44,112 nucleotides of DNA from Actinomycetales bacterium Actino_02 (GCA_001603275.1 LUYM01000005.1:1-44112), one strand, 5' to 3'. Numbered from the stretch's first letter, positions 23,414 through 31,687 are shown. Numbers and translations are program-made. Notes: generated by a model not told the origin, from the sequence alone.

Positions 23414-24147
23414 GAGTGCTGCTGCTTGGCGGCACAGCCGAGGCCCGCGAGCTGGCCGCGGAGCTGGGCGAGCACGAGGTGATCGTCTCTCTGGCCGGAG
23501 CCCTCTCGGCTCCTCACCCGGTGGTCGGGGAGGTCCGCTTTGGCGGCTTTGGCGGCGCGGACGGCCTGGCCGACTACCTGCGTGCGCACGCCGTCGAGGC
23601 CGTGATCGATGCCACCCACCCGTTCGCGTCCCGGATCAGCGGCAACGCGGCGCTGGCGTGCGCGAGGACGTCCATCCCGTTGCTGCGGCTGGAGCGACCG
23701 AGCTGGGCCGAGCGGGAAGATGCGTCCAGCTGGCATTGGGTCGACGACCTGGCTGCGGCCCGGGTGCGCGCCGAGGAGTTGGGCAGTCGAATCCTGCTGG
23801 CGGTCGGACGACAGTCGCTGACCGCTTTTGACGGCTGGCGACCGGGGCTGGTGGTGGCCCGCGCCATCGAGCCGCCCGCCTTCACGCTCCCGGACGGCTG
23901 GCTGCTGGTCCGTGGCCGCGGCCCGTTCGCGCTCGCCGACGAATTGGCGCTGCTGCGCGAGCACCGGATCGAGGTGCTGGCCGCCAAGGACTCCGGCGGG
24001 CCGACCACGGCCAAGCTGGACGCCGCAGCCGAACTCGGCGTGGCCCTGGTGATGGTGCGCCGTCCACCGGCCCCGGACGGGGTGGCCGCGGTGGCGTCCG
24101 TGGCTGAGGCGCAGCGGTGGCTGGCTCAGACCCGGCGCAGCAGGTAG
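23410..24147 (+). CDS. cobK: precorrin-6A reductase (CobK/CbiJ)
   Basis: CobK reduces precorrin-6A (or the cobalt form) with NADPH. The 245-residue protein starts MRVLLLGGTAEARELAA, a Rossmann-like nucleotide site, and includes VIDATHPFASRISGNA and LLRLERPSW, both characteristic of CobK/CbiJ, and AKDSGGPTTAKLDAA near the C-terminus. The ATG overlaps the cobD stop (ATGA). Its 3' end overlaps the end of the convergent cobF by 22 bp, so the two coding regions share their last codons in opposite directions. Confidence 0.95.
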   Translation: MRVLLLGGTAEARELAAELGEHEVIVSLAGALSAPHPVVGEVRFGGFGGADGLADYLRAHAVEAVIDATHPFASRISGNAALACARTSIPLLRLERPSWAEREDASSWHWVDDLAAARVRAEELGSRILLAVGRQSLTAFDGWRPGLVVARAIEPPAFTLPDGWLLVRGRGPFALADELALLREHRIEVLAAKDSGGPTTAKLDAAAELGVALVMVRRPPAPDGVAAVASVAEAQRWLAQTRRSR

Positions 24148-24881
24148 GTGTCGAAGACCCAACCCTTGGCGGCGATGGCCTCGTTGCGAACTCGGAGCAC
24201 CTCGTCGCGTACCTCGGCCAGCGGGCCGGCGATCAGGATCTCGTCCGGAGTGCCCAGGTAGGCGCCCCAGTACAGCTCGAGGCCGGTCGGGTCGATGCTG
24301 GCGAAGACCTGATGCTGGTCGAGCATCACCACGACGTCGTCGATCCCGTCCGGCATGCCCGAACGCAGCAGCCGGGCCGGGCTGAGTTGGACGGCCCGTC
24401 CCTGCCGGTTGAGCGGGATTCGGTGCCGAGCGGCCAGTGCGAAAGCGCTACTGATCCCGGGAATCACCGCGAGGGAGATCGGGTTCGGGGCGGCCGCGAC
24501 CAGCTCGGTGCAGATCGCCAGCGTGCTCTCGTACAGGCCCGGATCGCCCCAAACCAGGAAGCCGCCGACCTCGCCCTCGCCGAGCGCTGCGCCGACCGCG
24601 TCACTCCATTGAGCCAGCCGCTCGGACCGCCAGCGGGCCACCGCCTGGTCGTAGTCCGGAGCGCTGCGCCACGGACGCGGCGGGTCGGCCAGTTCGACGA
24701 TGCGAAGCGGGGTGCTGCGATGCCGGGCGATCACCGCGCGCCGAGCCTGAACCAGGTCGTCCAGCTCGTCGCCCTTGACCACGACGAACAGCACGTCGAG
24801 GCGTCCGATGGCGGCGACGGCCTGCAGGGTGAGCCAGTCCGGGTCGCCGGCCCCGATCCCGATCAGCAGCAGTTCACGCAT
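24126..24881 (-). CDS. cobF: precorrin-6A synthase, deacetylating (CobF)
   Basis: CobF methylates C1 of precorrin-5 and releases acetate in the aerobic cobalamin pathway. The 251-residue protein starts MRELLLIGIGAGDPDWLTLQAV and has VKGDELDDLVQARR, GGFLVWGDPGLYEST and VIPGISSAFALAARHRIPLN, a set specific to CobF among tetrapyrrole methylases. The ATG at 24881 follows a short leader with no strong ribosome site. A 281-bp repeat-filled gap separates it from the cobB-cobC gene upstream in the same direction. Its presence is notable because the fused CbiG in this window belongs to the anaerobic scheme, where CbiD is used for C1 methylation. Confidence 0.93.
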   Translation of the reverse strand: MRELLLIGIGAGDPDWLTLQAVAAIGRLDVLFVVVKGDELDDLVQARRAVIARHRSTPLRIVELADPPRPWRSAPDYDQAVARWRSERLAQWSDAVGAALGEGEVGGFLVWGDPGLYESTLAICTELVAAAPNPISLAVIPGISSAFALAARHRIPLNRQGRAVQLSPARLLRSGMPDGIDDVVVMLDQHQVFASIDPTGLELYWGAYLGTPDEILIAGPLAEVRDEVLRVRNEAIAAKGWVFDTYLLRRV

Positions 24882-24969
24882 CGGGTCACGCTATCGCGAG
24901 CCCGTCCGTCCGCCCCACTCCGGGCTCTGGTCCTCGCCTCGCTACGTCTGGTTCGAGCCGCTACGCGAG

Positions 24970-25155
24970 CTCGGGTAGCGAGGCGCATCTCGGGTAGCGA
25001 GGCGCGGGGAGGGTGGCGAGGGGAGGGTGGCGCGGTGGGGACGGCTTCGCTACCGGTTGGGCTGCTTCGCTACCGCTGGATGGGTAGCGAAGCAGGGGGA
25101 CGGGTAGCGAAGCCGACGGGATGGGTAGCGAAGCAGTGGGACGGGTAGCGAAGCG
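24970..25155. repeat. array of GGGTAGCGAAGC motifs with inverted copies
   Basis: Four plus-strand copies of GGGTAGCGAAGC start at 25082, 25102, 25123 and 25143, 20-21 bp apart. Two inverted copies (GCTTCGCTACC) start at 25044 and 25064, and two variants GGGTAGCGAGGC at 24973 and 24992. The array fills the gap between cobF and cobB-cobC, which are transcribed in the same direction. Confidence 0.9.
25062..25095. terminator. perfect 13-bp hairpin within the motif array
   Basis: CTGCTTCGCTACC at 25062-25074 and its exact complement at 25083-25095 enclose an 8-nt loop. It lies downstream of cobB-cobC and could end or attenuate transcription before cobF. There is no T-run, so a terminator role is a guess. 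Confidence 0.4.
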
Positions 25156-25162
25156 CGGTGGC

Positions 25163-27616
25163 TCAGCCGCAGACGAGCGCGCGGAGGGCGGCGACGAGGG
25201 CGTCGGCGACCGCGGGGACGGGCACCTTGACTCGGATCCAGGTCGGGCCGAGGCCGGGGAAGGACTCACCGCGGCGCACCGCGAAACCGGCCCGGGCCAG
25301 CGCCGGACGCACCGAGTCCGAACCACAGGAGGCCGTGTCGATCAGGACGAACGGGGCGTCCGAGGTGAGCGTCGGGAAACCCGCTGCGGCAAGGGACGAC
25401 ACCAGATGAGCTCGATGAGCGGCCAACTCGGCGTAGCGGGCGGACGCCTCGGCGCGGGCCGCGTCCGTGCTGGTGGCGACCATGGCTGCCGCAGCCGGGG
25501 CCGAGATCGGCCAGGACGGCTGCGCCTGCTCCAGCCGGGCGATCAGCGCCGGGTCGCCGACCACATAGCCGACCCGCAGCCCGGCCAGCCCCCAGGTCTT
25601 CGACAGCGAGCGCAGCACCAGCAGGCCGGGCATCTCCGTGCTGATCAGGGACTCGGCTTCGTCGGTGGCGTCCATGAAGGCTTCGTCGACCACCAGCAGC
25701 CGTCCGGCACCGGCGGCGAGCAGCGCCTCGCGGGAATGTAGCCAGCCGGTCGGGTTGGTCGGGTTGCCGACGAAGACGGCGTCCGCCCAGGTCGGCAGGT
25801 CGGCCAGCGGCGGGGTGGACGGCTGCAGCGGTAGCAACCAGCGCTGGACGGCATGTCCGGCCGCCCGGAGTGCGGCCTCGGGCTCGGTGAACTGCGGGTG
25901 CACCACCAGCGGATGGGCCGCGGTGAGCGTCCTGGCGATCAGAGCGAAACCCTCCGCGCCGCCGGCGGTCGGCAGCACCATCTGCGGCGGCACCCCGTGC
26001 GCGGCGGCGATCGCGGCTCGGGCCTCGGTCGCGTCCGGATAGCTGCCCAGGCCGGTCATGGCGTCGGCCAGCACCTCGGTCAGCCAGTCCGGCGGACCGG
26101 GCAGCATCACGTTCACGGCCAGGTCGATCAACCCTGGCGCCAGATCGTGGTCGCCGTGGTGCCGCAGGTCGATCCCGTCGATGCGCGTGTCGCCGTTGCT
26201 GCGGCCAGCGGCATCCGTCGGCGCAACCGGACGAACGACGGTCGCCGCGTAACAGGACACGGCCTCGGCGAACCGCTGGGCCAACCCGGGATGGCCGGCC
26301 CAGTGCAGGTGCAGGTAGGAGGCGTGCAGGCTGGGCCGTCCGCTGCCGGACGGGTCCAGCGAGAAGCCCTCGGCACGGTCGGCCCAGCCCCAAGCAGGGG
26401 CGTCCCCACTGGCCGGCGTCGTCTGGGTCCGGTGGAACTCGTGCCCAACCACGCGCTCATCAGCCCTGGTCAGCAGGGTGTCGGCGGGAGCGATGGCCTC
26501 CCGGTAGCCCAGGGTCAGCCGCGGCGTCATTCGGGCGGACGCGGCCAGCGCGCCCACCATCGGATGCCCGTCGAGCTGCTCGGCCAGATACAGCTGGCCG
26601 GCGCATTCGGCCACCGTGGGCAGCCCGGACGCGACGGCGTCGGCAATCGAGGCGCGCAGGCCGGCGTTGCCGCTCAGCTCGACCGCATGCATCTCCGGGA
26701 AGCCGCCGCCGATGTACAACCCGGCAACGCCGTCCGGCAGCCGAGCCGCCGTCAGCGGATCCACCTCCACGACCTCACAACCCGCGGCGGTGAGCAACTC
26801 GGTGGTCTCGGCATAGCGGAAGGTGAACGCGCGCCCGGCCAGCACCGCGATCCGCGGACGCCCGGCGACCGGCGACACCACCTCGGTCGGACGCCACGGC
26901 TCGACCTCCAACTCCGGTGCCGAGGCCGCCAGCGCCCGCACCGCGTCCAGCTCGACATGGGCAGCGATATGGGTGGCCAGCGCCGCGATGGTGGCCGCCG
27001 ACTCGTCCCGTTCGGCGGCCGGAACCAGGCCCAGATGTCGCGACGGTGCGCTGATCTCCGCACTGCGCGGGACGGCGCCCAACACCGGCCAGCCGGCCTC
27101 GGCGAAGACCGCGCGCAGCTCGTCGGCATGCCGAGTGCTGCCGACCCGGTTCAGGATCACTCCGCCCACCCGCAGCTCCGGATCGAAAGCGGCCAGGCCG
27201 AGGGCGGCGGCAGCCGCCGTCCGCGACGACGCGGCCCCGTCCACCACCAGCAGCACCGGGGCGTCCAGCAGCTTCGCCACGTGGGCGGTCGAGCCGAAGC
27301 CGTCGCGGCCCAGCTGCCCGTCGAACAGCCCCATTACCCCTTCGACAAGGGCAATCTCGGCCGGGCGCGGGGTCAGTGCGCCGTGCAGGAACAGTCGGGG
27401 CACCAGCTCTTCGCTGGTCAGCACCGGGTCGAGATTGCGTCCGGGACGCCCGGTGGCCAGACCGTGATAGCCGGGGTCGATGAAGTCCGGGCCCACCTTG
27501 AACCCGGCCACCTCGAGCCCGGTAGCGCGCAGTGCGGCCATCAGGCCGGTGGCGATCGTGGTCTTGCCGGCCGAGGAGTTGGCGGCCGTGATCACCAGCC
27601 GCGGAATGCTCACCAT
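25163..27616 (-). CDS. cobB-cobC: fusion: (hydrogeno)cobyrinic acid a,c-diamide synthase and CobC-like PLP aminotransferase/decarboxylase
   Basis: The 817-residue protein begins with CobB/CbiA (about 1-440): P-loop NSSAGKTT at 13-20, GFKVGPDFIDPGYH, LVEGVMGLFDG, and the glutamine amidotransferase site LYIGGGFPEMH with the nucleophile cysteine near 336 in VAECAGQLYLAE. It amidates the a and c carboxylates using ATP and glutamine. From about 470 it is a class-I/II PLP enzyme of the CobC/CobD type: VGNPTNPTGWL, VVDEAFMD and the PLP lysine near 673 in LRSLSKTWGLAGLRVGY. This half probably makes the aminopropanol phosphate linker from L-threonine phosphate. ATG 27616 overlaps the cobO stop; a GTG one codon on is equally possible. 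Confidence 0.92.
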   Translation of the reverse strand: MVSIPRLVITAANSSAGKTTIATGLMAALRATGLEVAGFKVGPDFIDPGYHGLATGRPGRNLDPVLTSEELVPRLFLHGALTPRPAEIALVEGVMGLFDGQLGRDGFGSTAHVAKLLDAPVLLVVDGAASSRTAAAAALGLAAFDPELRVGGVILNRVGSTRHADELRAVFAEAGWPVLGAVPRSAEISAPSRHLGLVPAAERDESAATIAALATHIAAHVELDAVRALAASAPELEVEPWRPTEVVSPVAGRPRIAVLAGRAFTFRYAETTELLTAAGCEVVEVDPLTAARLPDGVAGLYIGGGFPEMHAVELSGNAGLRASIADAVASGLPTVAECAGQLYLAEQLDGHPMVGALAASARMTPRLTLGYREAIAPADTLLTRADERVVGHEFHRTQTTPASGDAPAWGWADRAEGFSLDPSGSGRPSLHASYLHLHWAGHPGLAQRFAEAVSCYAATVVRPVAPTDAAGRSNGDTRIDGIDLRHHGDHDLAPGLIDLAVNVMLPGPPDWLTEVLADAMTGLGSYPDATEARAAIAAAHGVPPQMVLPTAGGAEGFALIARTLTAAHPLVVHPQFTEPEAALRAAGHAVQRWLLPLQPSTPPLADLPTWADAVFVGNPTNPTGWLHSREALLAAGAGRLLVVDEAFMDATDEAESLISTEMPGLLVLRSLSKTWGLAGLRVGYVVGDPALIARLEQAQPSWPISAPAAAAMVATSTDAARAEASARYAELAAHRAHLVSSLAAAGFPTLTSDAPFVLIDTASCGSDSVRPALARAGFAVRRGESFPGLGPTWIRVKVPVPAVADALVAALRALVCG

Positions 27617-28224
27617 TCGATCCCCGCCTGCCCCTTCTGGCCGGCGTCGAACGGGTGCTTGCGCTTGCCCATCTCGGTCACCGTGGTGGCGAGCTCGCAC
27701 AGCTCGGCCGGCGCAGAGCGCCCGGTGATCACCACGTGCTGAGCGCCCGGACGATCCCGCAGCGTGGCCACCACCTCGGCCAGATCCAGCCAGCCCCAGT
27801 TCAGCGGGTAGGTGAACTCGTCCAGCACGTACAGCTGGTGACGCTCGGCGGCCAGCCGGGCCGCGACTTCGGCCCAGGATTGTCGGGCGGCCTCGGCCTG
27901 TTCGTCGCGATCCTCTGCCTTGCGGACCCAGCTGCGTCCGGCGCCGCTGGTGAACCAGGCCACCTCGCCGCCGACCCCGCTGCGGGCGTGCTCGGCGCCG
28001 AGCGCCTCCAGCGCGACCCGCTCCCCGCTCAGCCATTTGCCCGACTTGATGAACTGAAAAACCCCGATTGACCAGCCCTGATGCCACCCGCGCAGGGCCA
28101 GGCCCATGGCTGCCGTGGTCTTGCCCTTGCCGTCCCCGGTGTTCACGATCAGGGCCGGACGCTGCCGCCGCTGCCGGGTGGTCAGCCCGTCGGAGGGCAC
28201 CGCGGTCGGCTCACCGGACGGCAT
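27610..28224 (-). CDS. cobO: corrinoid adenosyltransferase (CobO/BtuR type)
   Basis: CobO transfers the adenosyl group from ATP to the reduced cobalt of a corrinoid. The 204-residue protein has the P-loop variant GDGKGKTT at 30-37 (ALIVNTGDGKGKTTAAMGLA), the FQFIKSGKWLSGE segment and YVLDEFTYPLNWGW, all standard for the BtuR/CobO family. It ends KGQAGIEW, and the stop overlaps the start of cobB-cobC, so adenosylation and a,c-diamidation, which are neighbouring steps, are coupled. It is divergent from cbiT, with 64 bp between the starts. The ATG at 28224 gives the usual length for the family. Confidence 0.96.
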   Translation of the reverse strand: MPSGEPTAVPSDGLTTRQRRQRPALIVNTGDGKGKTTAAMGLALRGWHQGWSIGVFQFIKSGKWLSGERVALEALGAEHARSGVGGEVAWFTSGAGRSWVRKAEDRDEQAEAARQSWAEVAARLAAERHQLYVLDEFTYPLNWGWLDLAEVVATLRDRPGAQHVVITGRSAPAELCELATTVTEMGKRKHPFDAGQKGQAGIEW

Positions 28225-28288
28225 CGGGATCCTCGCAAGGGCTGTTCATGGCCCCTGATTGTGCCCGATCCCGGTTAGGGTGCTCGCC

Positions 28289-28876
28289 ATGGACGACCAG
28301 CCCGCCGACCGCCGCCAGCTCAGCGCCGGGCTCCCCGACGAGGAGTTCGCCACCGACGGGCTGCTCACCAAGCGCGCGGTGCGCGCCTACGCCCTGGCCA
28401 TGCTCGCCCCGCGGGCCGGCGAACTGCTGTGGGATCTCGGCGCGGGCACCGGCTCGATCAGCATCGAGTGGTGCCGGCTGCACTCGTCCAACCGGGCCAT
28501 CGCCGTCGAGCGGGACACCGAACGGGCCGAGCGGATCGGCGCCAACGCCGTCCGCTTCGGCGTGGCCGGGCAGCTGGACATCCGGGTGTCGGCCATCGAC
28601 GCCGAACTGGCCGCCCTGCCCGCACCGTCCGCCGTCTTCATCGGCGGCGGGGTGACCGCCGAAACTCTCGAGCACTGCTGGCAGCGATTGAGTAGCGGCG
28701 GACGCCTGGTCGCCCACGGGGTCACCGCCGAGACCGAGGCCGTGCTGGCCCAGGTCTACCGCGAACACGGCGGCGAACTGGCCCGGATCGGGGTCGAGCT
28801 GGCCGAGCCGATCGGACGCTTCACCGGCTTTCGTCCGCTGCGCACCGTGACCAGTTGGGCCGGCACGAAGGACTGA
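28289..28876 (+). CDS. cbiT: precorrin-6B C15-methyltransferase, decarboxylating (CbiT)
   Basis: CbiT methylates C15 and decarboxylates the C12 acetate side chain. The 195-residue protein shows the N-terminal LPDEEFATDGLLTKRAVRA, the SAM-binding WDLGAGTGSISIEW and AVERDTERAERIGANAVRFG, and FIGGGVTAETLEHCW, all typical of CbiT or the C-terminal half of CobL. Here it is separate from CbiE, which is fused to CbiG and CbiH. The ATG at 28289 begins MDDQPADRRQL; an upstream TTG would add ten residues and is not supported. It is divergent from cobO and lies upstream of the riboswitch-controlled cobalt transporter genes. Confidence 0.94.
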   Translation: MDDQPADRRQLSAGLPDEEFATDGLLTKRAVRAYALAMLAPRAGELLWDLGAGTGSISIEWCRLHSSNRAIAVERDTERAERIGANAVRFGVAGQLDIRVSAIDAELAALPAPSAVFIGGGVTAETLEHCWQRLSSGGRLVAHGVTAETEAVLAQVYREHGGELARIGVELAEPIGRFTGFRPLRTVTSWAGTKD

Positions 28877-28924
28877 CCCGGCTGGCGCCATCCCAGAACT
28901 GGGCAATCGTGCGTAGTCAGCGCG

Positions 28925-29050
28925 AATCATGCCAGGATGGCGGAGTCGTCCACGAACGGAACCCGGTGCGAATCCGGGACGGTCGGGCCACTGTGACCTC
29001 AGCGATGGGGGAGTCAGATACGCGCGTGGACGGAACGTTCCTTAGGCCAC
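28925..29050 (+). promoter_or_regulatory. cobalamin (B12) riboswitch upstream of cbiM
   Basis: The plus-strand leader has GGAACCCGGTGCGAATCCGG, then GACGGTCGGGCCACTGTGACC, then a B12-box-like GGGGGAGTCAGATACGC, the order of the cobalamin riboswitch core. A possible expression hairpin follows (CGTGG about 29025 pairing with CCACG about 29047), just before the AAAGGGAA ribosome site of cbiM. It would lower cobalt uptake when B12 is plentiful. Ends are approximate. Confidence 0.9.
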
Positions 29051-29074
29051 GTCACCTAGAAAGGGAACTCGCTG

Positions 29075-29755
29075 ATGCATATCGCTGAGGGATTCCTTCC
29101 TGTCATTCACTGCGTCGCTTGGTACGCAGTCTCCGCTCCGTTCGTCATTCACGGGGCCCGCACAGTCATCACCGAAGCCAAAGAGCACCCCGAATCGCGG
29201 CTACTGCTGGCCGCCGCCGGTGCCTTCACCTTCGTGCTGTCCTCGATCAAGCTGCCCTCGGTCACCGGCAGCTCCTCGCACCCGACGGGCACTGGCTTGG
29301 GGGCGGTGCTGTTCCGTCCGCCAGTGATGGCCTTCCTATCCACCATCGTGCTGCTGTTCCAAGCGCTGCTGCTGGCCCATGGCGGGATCACCACCCTGGG
29401 AGCCAACGTGTTCAGCATGGGCATCGCCGGACCGTGGGTCGGCTACTGGTTCTGGACGCTGTCGAACCGGCTGGGCTGGCATCGCAATGTCGGGGTGTTC
29501 CTGGCCCTGGCCTTCGCCGACCTGTCCACCTACCTGGTCACCAGCGTCCAGCTCGGGCTGGCTTTCCCGGACCCGGTGTCGGGGCTGGCCGGCTCGGTGG
29601 CCAAGTTCGCCGGGGTCTTCGCCATCTCGCAGATTCCGCTGGCCGTCGCCGAGGGCATCCTTGGGGTGCTGGTGTTCCGGCTGCTGACTGACGTTGCCGC
29701 CCCCGAGTTGCGCCGACTCGGCGTCCTTGGCGCGGCCAGGGAAGCGGTGGCCTGA
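29075..29755 (+). CDS. cbiM: cobalt ECF transporter, membrane component CbiM
   Basis: CbiM is the substrate-capture membrane component of the cobalt energy-coupling-factor transporter. The 226-residue protein begins MHIAEGFLP, whose free N-terminus and His2 are required for metal binding in this family, and contains [21 protein letters not shown], the conserved metal-site loop with His. Several hydrophobic membrane segments follow, including [22 protein letters not shown]. The AAAGGGAA ribosome site lies about nine bases before the ATG. It follows a cobalamin riboswitch and is the first gene of cbiMNQO. Confidence 0.97.
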   Translation: MHIAEGFLPVIHCVAWYAVSAPFVIHGARTVITEAKEHPESRLLLAAAGAFTFVLSSIKLPSVTGSSSHPTGTGLGAVLFRPPVMAFLSTIVLLFQALLLAHGGITTLGANVFSMGIAGPWVGYWFWTLSNRLGWHRNVGVFLALAFADLSTYLVTSVQLGLAFPDPVSGLAGSVAKFAGVFAISQIPLAVAEGILGVLVFRLLTDVAAPELRRLGVLGAAREAVA

Positions 29756-29756
29756 G

Positions 29757-30095
29757 ATGAGCAAGAAGACCTGGACCACCCTCGCCTTGATCGCCGCCCT
29801 GGTGATCATCTTCGCAGTCAGCTTCGTCGTCGGCGGGCTGCACACCAACCCGGACGAGCGCTTCGCCGGGACCGATTCGGTGGCCACCAGCACCATCGAG
29901 GAGTCGAACCCGGGCTACCAGCCCTGGTTCGAGCCGTTCTTCCGGCCCGAATCCGGCGAGGTGGAGTCCGGCCTGTTCGCGCTGCAGGCCGCCATCGGCG
30001 GCACCGTCCTCGGCTTCGCCATCGGTGCGCTGTGGGGTCGCCGACGCGGTGAGCGGACGGCACTGGCTGCGGCGCCCGCCGAACCCACGCCCTGA
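29757..30095 (+). CDS. cbiN: cobalt transporter component CbiN
   Basis: CbiN is the small partner of CbiM needed for cobalt transport. The 112-residue protein has one membrane segment near each end: residues about 6-27 (TTLALIAALVIIFAVSFVVGGL) and about 78-94 (AAIGGTVLGFAIGALWG). The exposed loop between them contains FAGTDSVATSTIEESNPGYQ and PWFEPFFRPESGEVESGLFALQ, the CbiN signature. The ATG lies one base after the cbiM stop. It ends in a TGATG overlap with cbiQ. Confidence 0.93.
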   Translation: MSKKTWTTLALIAALVIIFAVSFVVGGLHTNPDERFAGTDSVATSTIEESNPGYQPWFEPFFRPESGEVESGLFALQAAIGGTVLGFAIGALWGRRRGERTALAAAPAEPTP

Positions 30096-30853
30096 TGGCG
30101 CACGGTTTGGCGCTCGATCACGCCGCGTGGTCCAGCCCGTGGCGGGCACGTTCAGTGCGCGACAAGGGCGTCCTCTCGCTCGGTCTCCTGCTGGCAGCCA
30201 TCTGCCTGCCGCCGATTCCCGGCGGCCTGGTGGTGGCGGTGCTCAGCCTGGCCCTGCTGCTGGGCCCGATTCGGGTGGGCTGGACGCGACTGGCCCGGAT
30301 CGGCTGGCTGCCGCTGGTCTCGATTCTGATCGGAGTGGCCACCGTGGCAGTGAGCGTCAGCTGGGATGCCGGGCTGCGGCTAGAGGTGACCGACGCTGGG
30401 GTGGCGACGGCCGTCCAACTCGCCGTCCGGGCGCTGGCGGCGACCTTGGCCATGTTCACCCTGGCCTGCTCGACGCCGATGATCGACCTGCTCTCCGGGC
30501 TGCGTCGGCTGCGCGTCCCCGACCCGCTGATCGAGATCGCCGCGCTGATTTACCGGTTCAGCTTCGGGCTGTTGGAGAGCGCCGGGGCGGTTCACGCGGC
30601 CCAAGAAGCCCGGTTGGGCTATGCCTCCCGGAGCGCGGCGATGCGGTCGGCCTCGATGGGGGTGGCTGCGCTGTTCGTCCGCTCCTGGGAGCGGGCGCGG
30701 CGGCTCGAGGACGGCCTGGCCGGACGCGGCTACGTCGATGCGCTGCGCACTCTCGAACCGGCGCGGCGGCGCTCGTCCGGCTTCCTGATCGCGAGCATCG
30801 CGACGGTGGCCCTGATCGCCATGGTGGCCGGGGGTTGGCAGGTGCTGCGATGA
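30095..30853 (+). CDS. cbiQ: cobalt ECF transporter transmembrane protein CbiQ (EcfT)
   Basis: CbiQ is the integral membrane coupling protein linking CbiM to the ATPase. The 252-residue protein begins LDHAAWSSPWRARSVRDKGVLSLGLL, as in the CbiQ family, followed by about five hydrophobic segments. The two short Ala-Arg-Gly-type coupling motifs that touch the ATPase are visible in AAQEARLGY and LEDGLAGRGY near the C-terminal third. The start overlaps the cbiN stop (TGATG) and the stop overlaps the cbiO start (ATGA), so the complex is made from one coupled message. Confidence 0.94.
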   Translation: MAHGLALDHAAWSSPWRARSVRDKGVLSLGLLLAAICLPPIPGGLVVAVLSLALLLGPIRVGWTRLARIGWLPLVSILIGVATVAVSVSWDAGLRLEVTDAGVATAVQLAVRALAATLAMFTLACSTPMIDLLSGLRRLRVPDPLIEIAALIYRFSFGLLESAGAVHAAQEARLGYASRSAAMRSASMGVAALFVRSWERARRLEDGLAGRGYVDALRTLEPARRRSSGFLIASIATVALIAMVAGGWQVLR

Positions 30854-31665
30854 GTCATCGGCAGTTGTCCGGGCACGGTCTGCGGGTCGGCTTCGATGGC
30901 CGTAGCGTGCTCGACGGCGCCGACCTGACCGTCCCGCGCGGCGGCAGGATGGCGCTGCTCGGCGCCAACGGTTCGGGCAAGACCACCTTGCTGCGGACGC
31001 TGTCCGGCGCGGTGCGGCCCAGTGCCGGCGAGGTGCGGGTGGACGGCGTCGGTGTCGACTACGGCCGGGCCGGGCTGCGGGCGCACCGCCAGGTCGTCCA
31101 GCTGGTCGCCCAGAACCCCGACGATCAGCTGTTCGCCGCCGACGTGTTTCGCGACATCTCCTTCGGCCCGCTGAATCTCGGCCTGTCCGAGGCCGAAGTG
31201 CAGGAGCGAGTCGATCACGCGCTGGCCGTGCTGTCGATCGAGGACCTGGCCGAACGCCCGATCCATGAGCTGTCCTTCGGGCAGCGCAAGCGGGTGGCCA
31301 TTGCCGGAGCGCTGGCCATGCGTCCGTGCGTGCTGCTGCTGGACGAGCCGACCGCCGGCCTGGACCCGCAGGGAGTGGACGAGCTGGTGGCCGCCCTCGA
31401 AGCCTTACTGGCCGACCACACCACCGTGGTGGTCGCCACCCATGAGGTGGATTTCGCCTTGTGGTGGGCCGATACCGCGGCCGTGCTGGTGGACGGACGG
31501 GTGCACTGCGGCGAGCCGTCAGAGCTGCTGTCCGATGCTGCACTGGTCGCGGCCGCCCGATTGCGCCGCCCGATCGTCCATCAGGTCGCGGACGCGCTGG
31601 GGATGGCCGCATCCGGGATCACCGAAGTGGGCAGCCTGGTGGCCGCCTTGCGTGGGCGGGAGTGA
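30850..31665 (+). CDS. cbiO: cobalt ECF transporter ATP-binding protein CbiO (EcfA)
   Basis: The 271-residue ABC ATPase powers the cobalt transporter. It has Walker A GANGSGKTT at 38-46, Q-loop VAQNPDDQLFAADVFRDISF (the form typical of ECF ATPases), signature LSFGQRKRVAIAGAL, Walker B VLLLDEPTAGLDP, and switch histidine in VVATHEVDFAL. The ATG overlaps the cbiQ stop. It ends 22 bp before the end of the convergent cobQ gene. Only one ATPase gene is present, consistent with a homodimer in the cobalt-specific type. Confidence 0.97.
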   Translation: MSHRQLSGHGLRVGFDGRSVLDGADLTVPRGGRMALLGANGSGKTTLLRTLSGAVRPSAGEVRVDGVGVDYGRAGLRAHRQVVQLVAQNPDDQLFAADVFRDISFGPLNLGLSEAEVQERVDHALAVLSIEDLAERPIHELSFGQRKRVAIAGALAMRPCVLLLDEPTAGLDPQGVDELVAALEALLADHTTVVVATHEVDFALWWADTAAVLVDGRVHCGEPSELLSDAALVAAARLRRPIVHQVADALGMAASGITEVGSLVAALRGRE

Positions 31666-31687
31666 GCCTATGTCGTCGGCTCGAGCC

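Noticed and set aside
24945-24975. tRNA-like GGTTCGAGCC stretch
   Set aside because: No acceptor, D or anticodon arm can be built around it.
25853-27742. 629-codon plus-strand frame opposite cobB-cobC
   Set aside because: Shadow of the fused gene on the other strand; no recognisable domain.
28955-28980. tRNA T-arm look-alike (GGTGCGAATCC)
   Set aside because: It is the conserved P-stem/loop of the cobalamin riboswitch.
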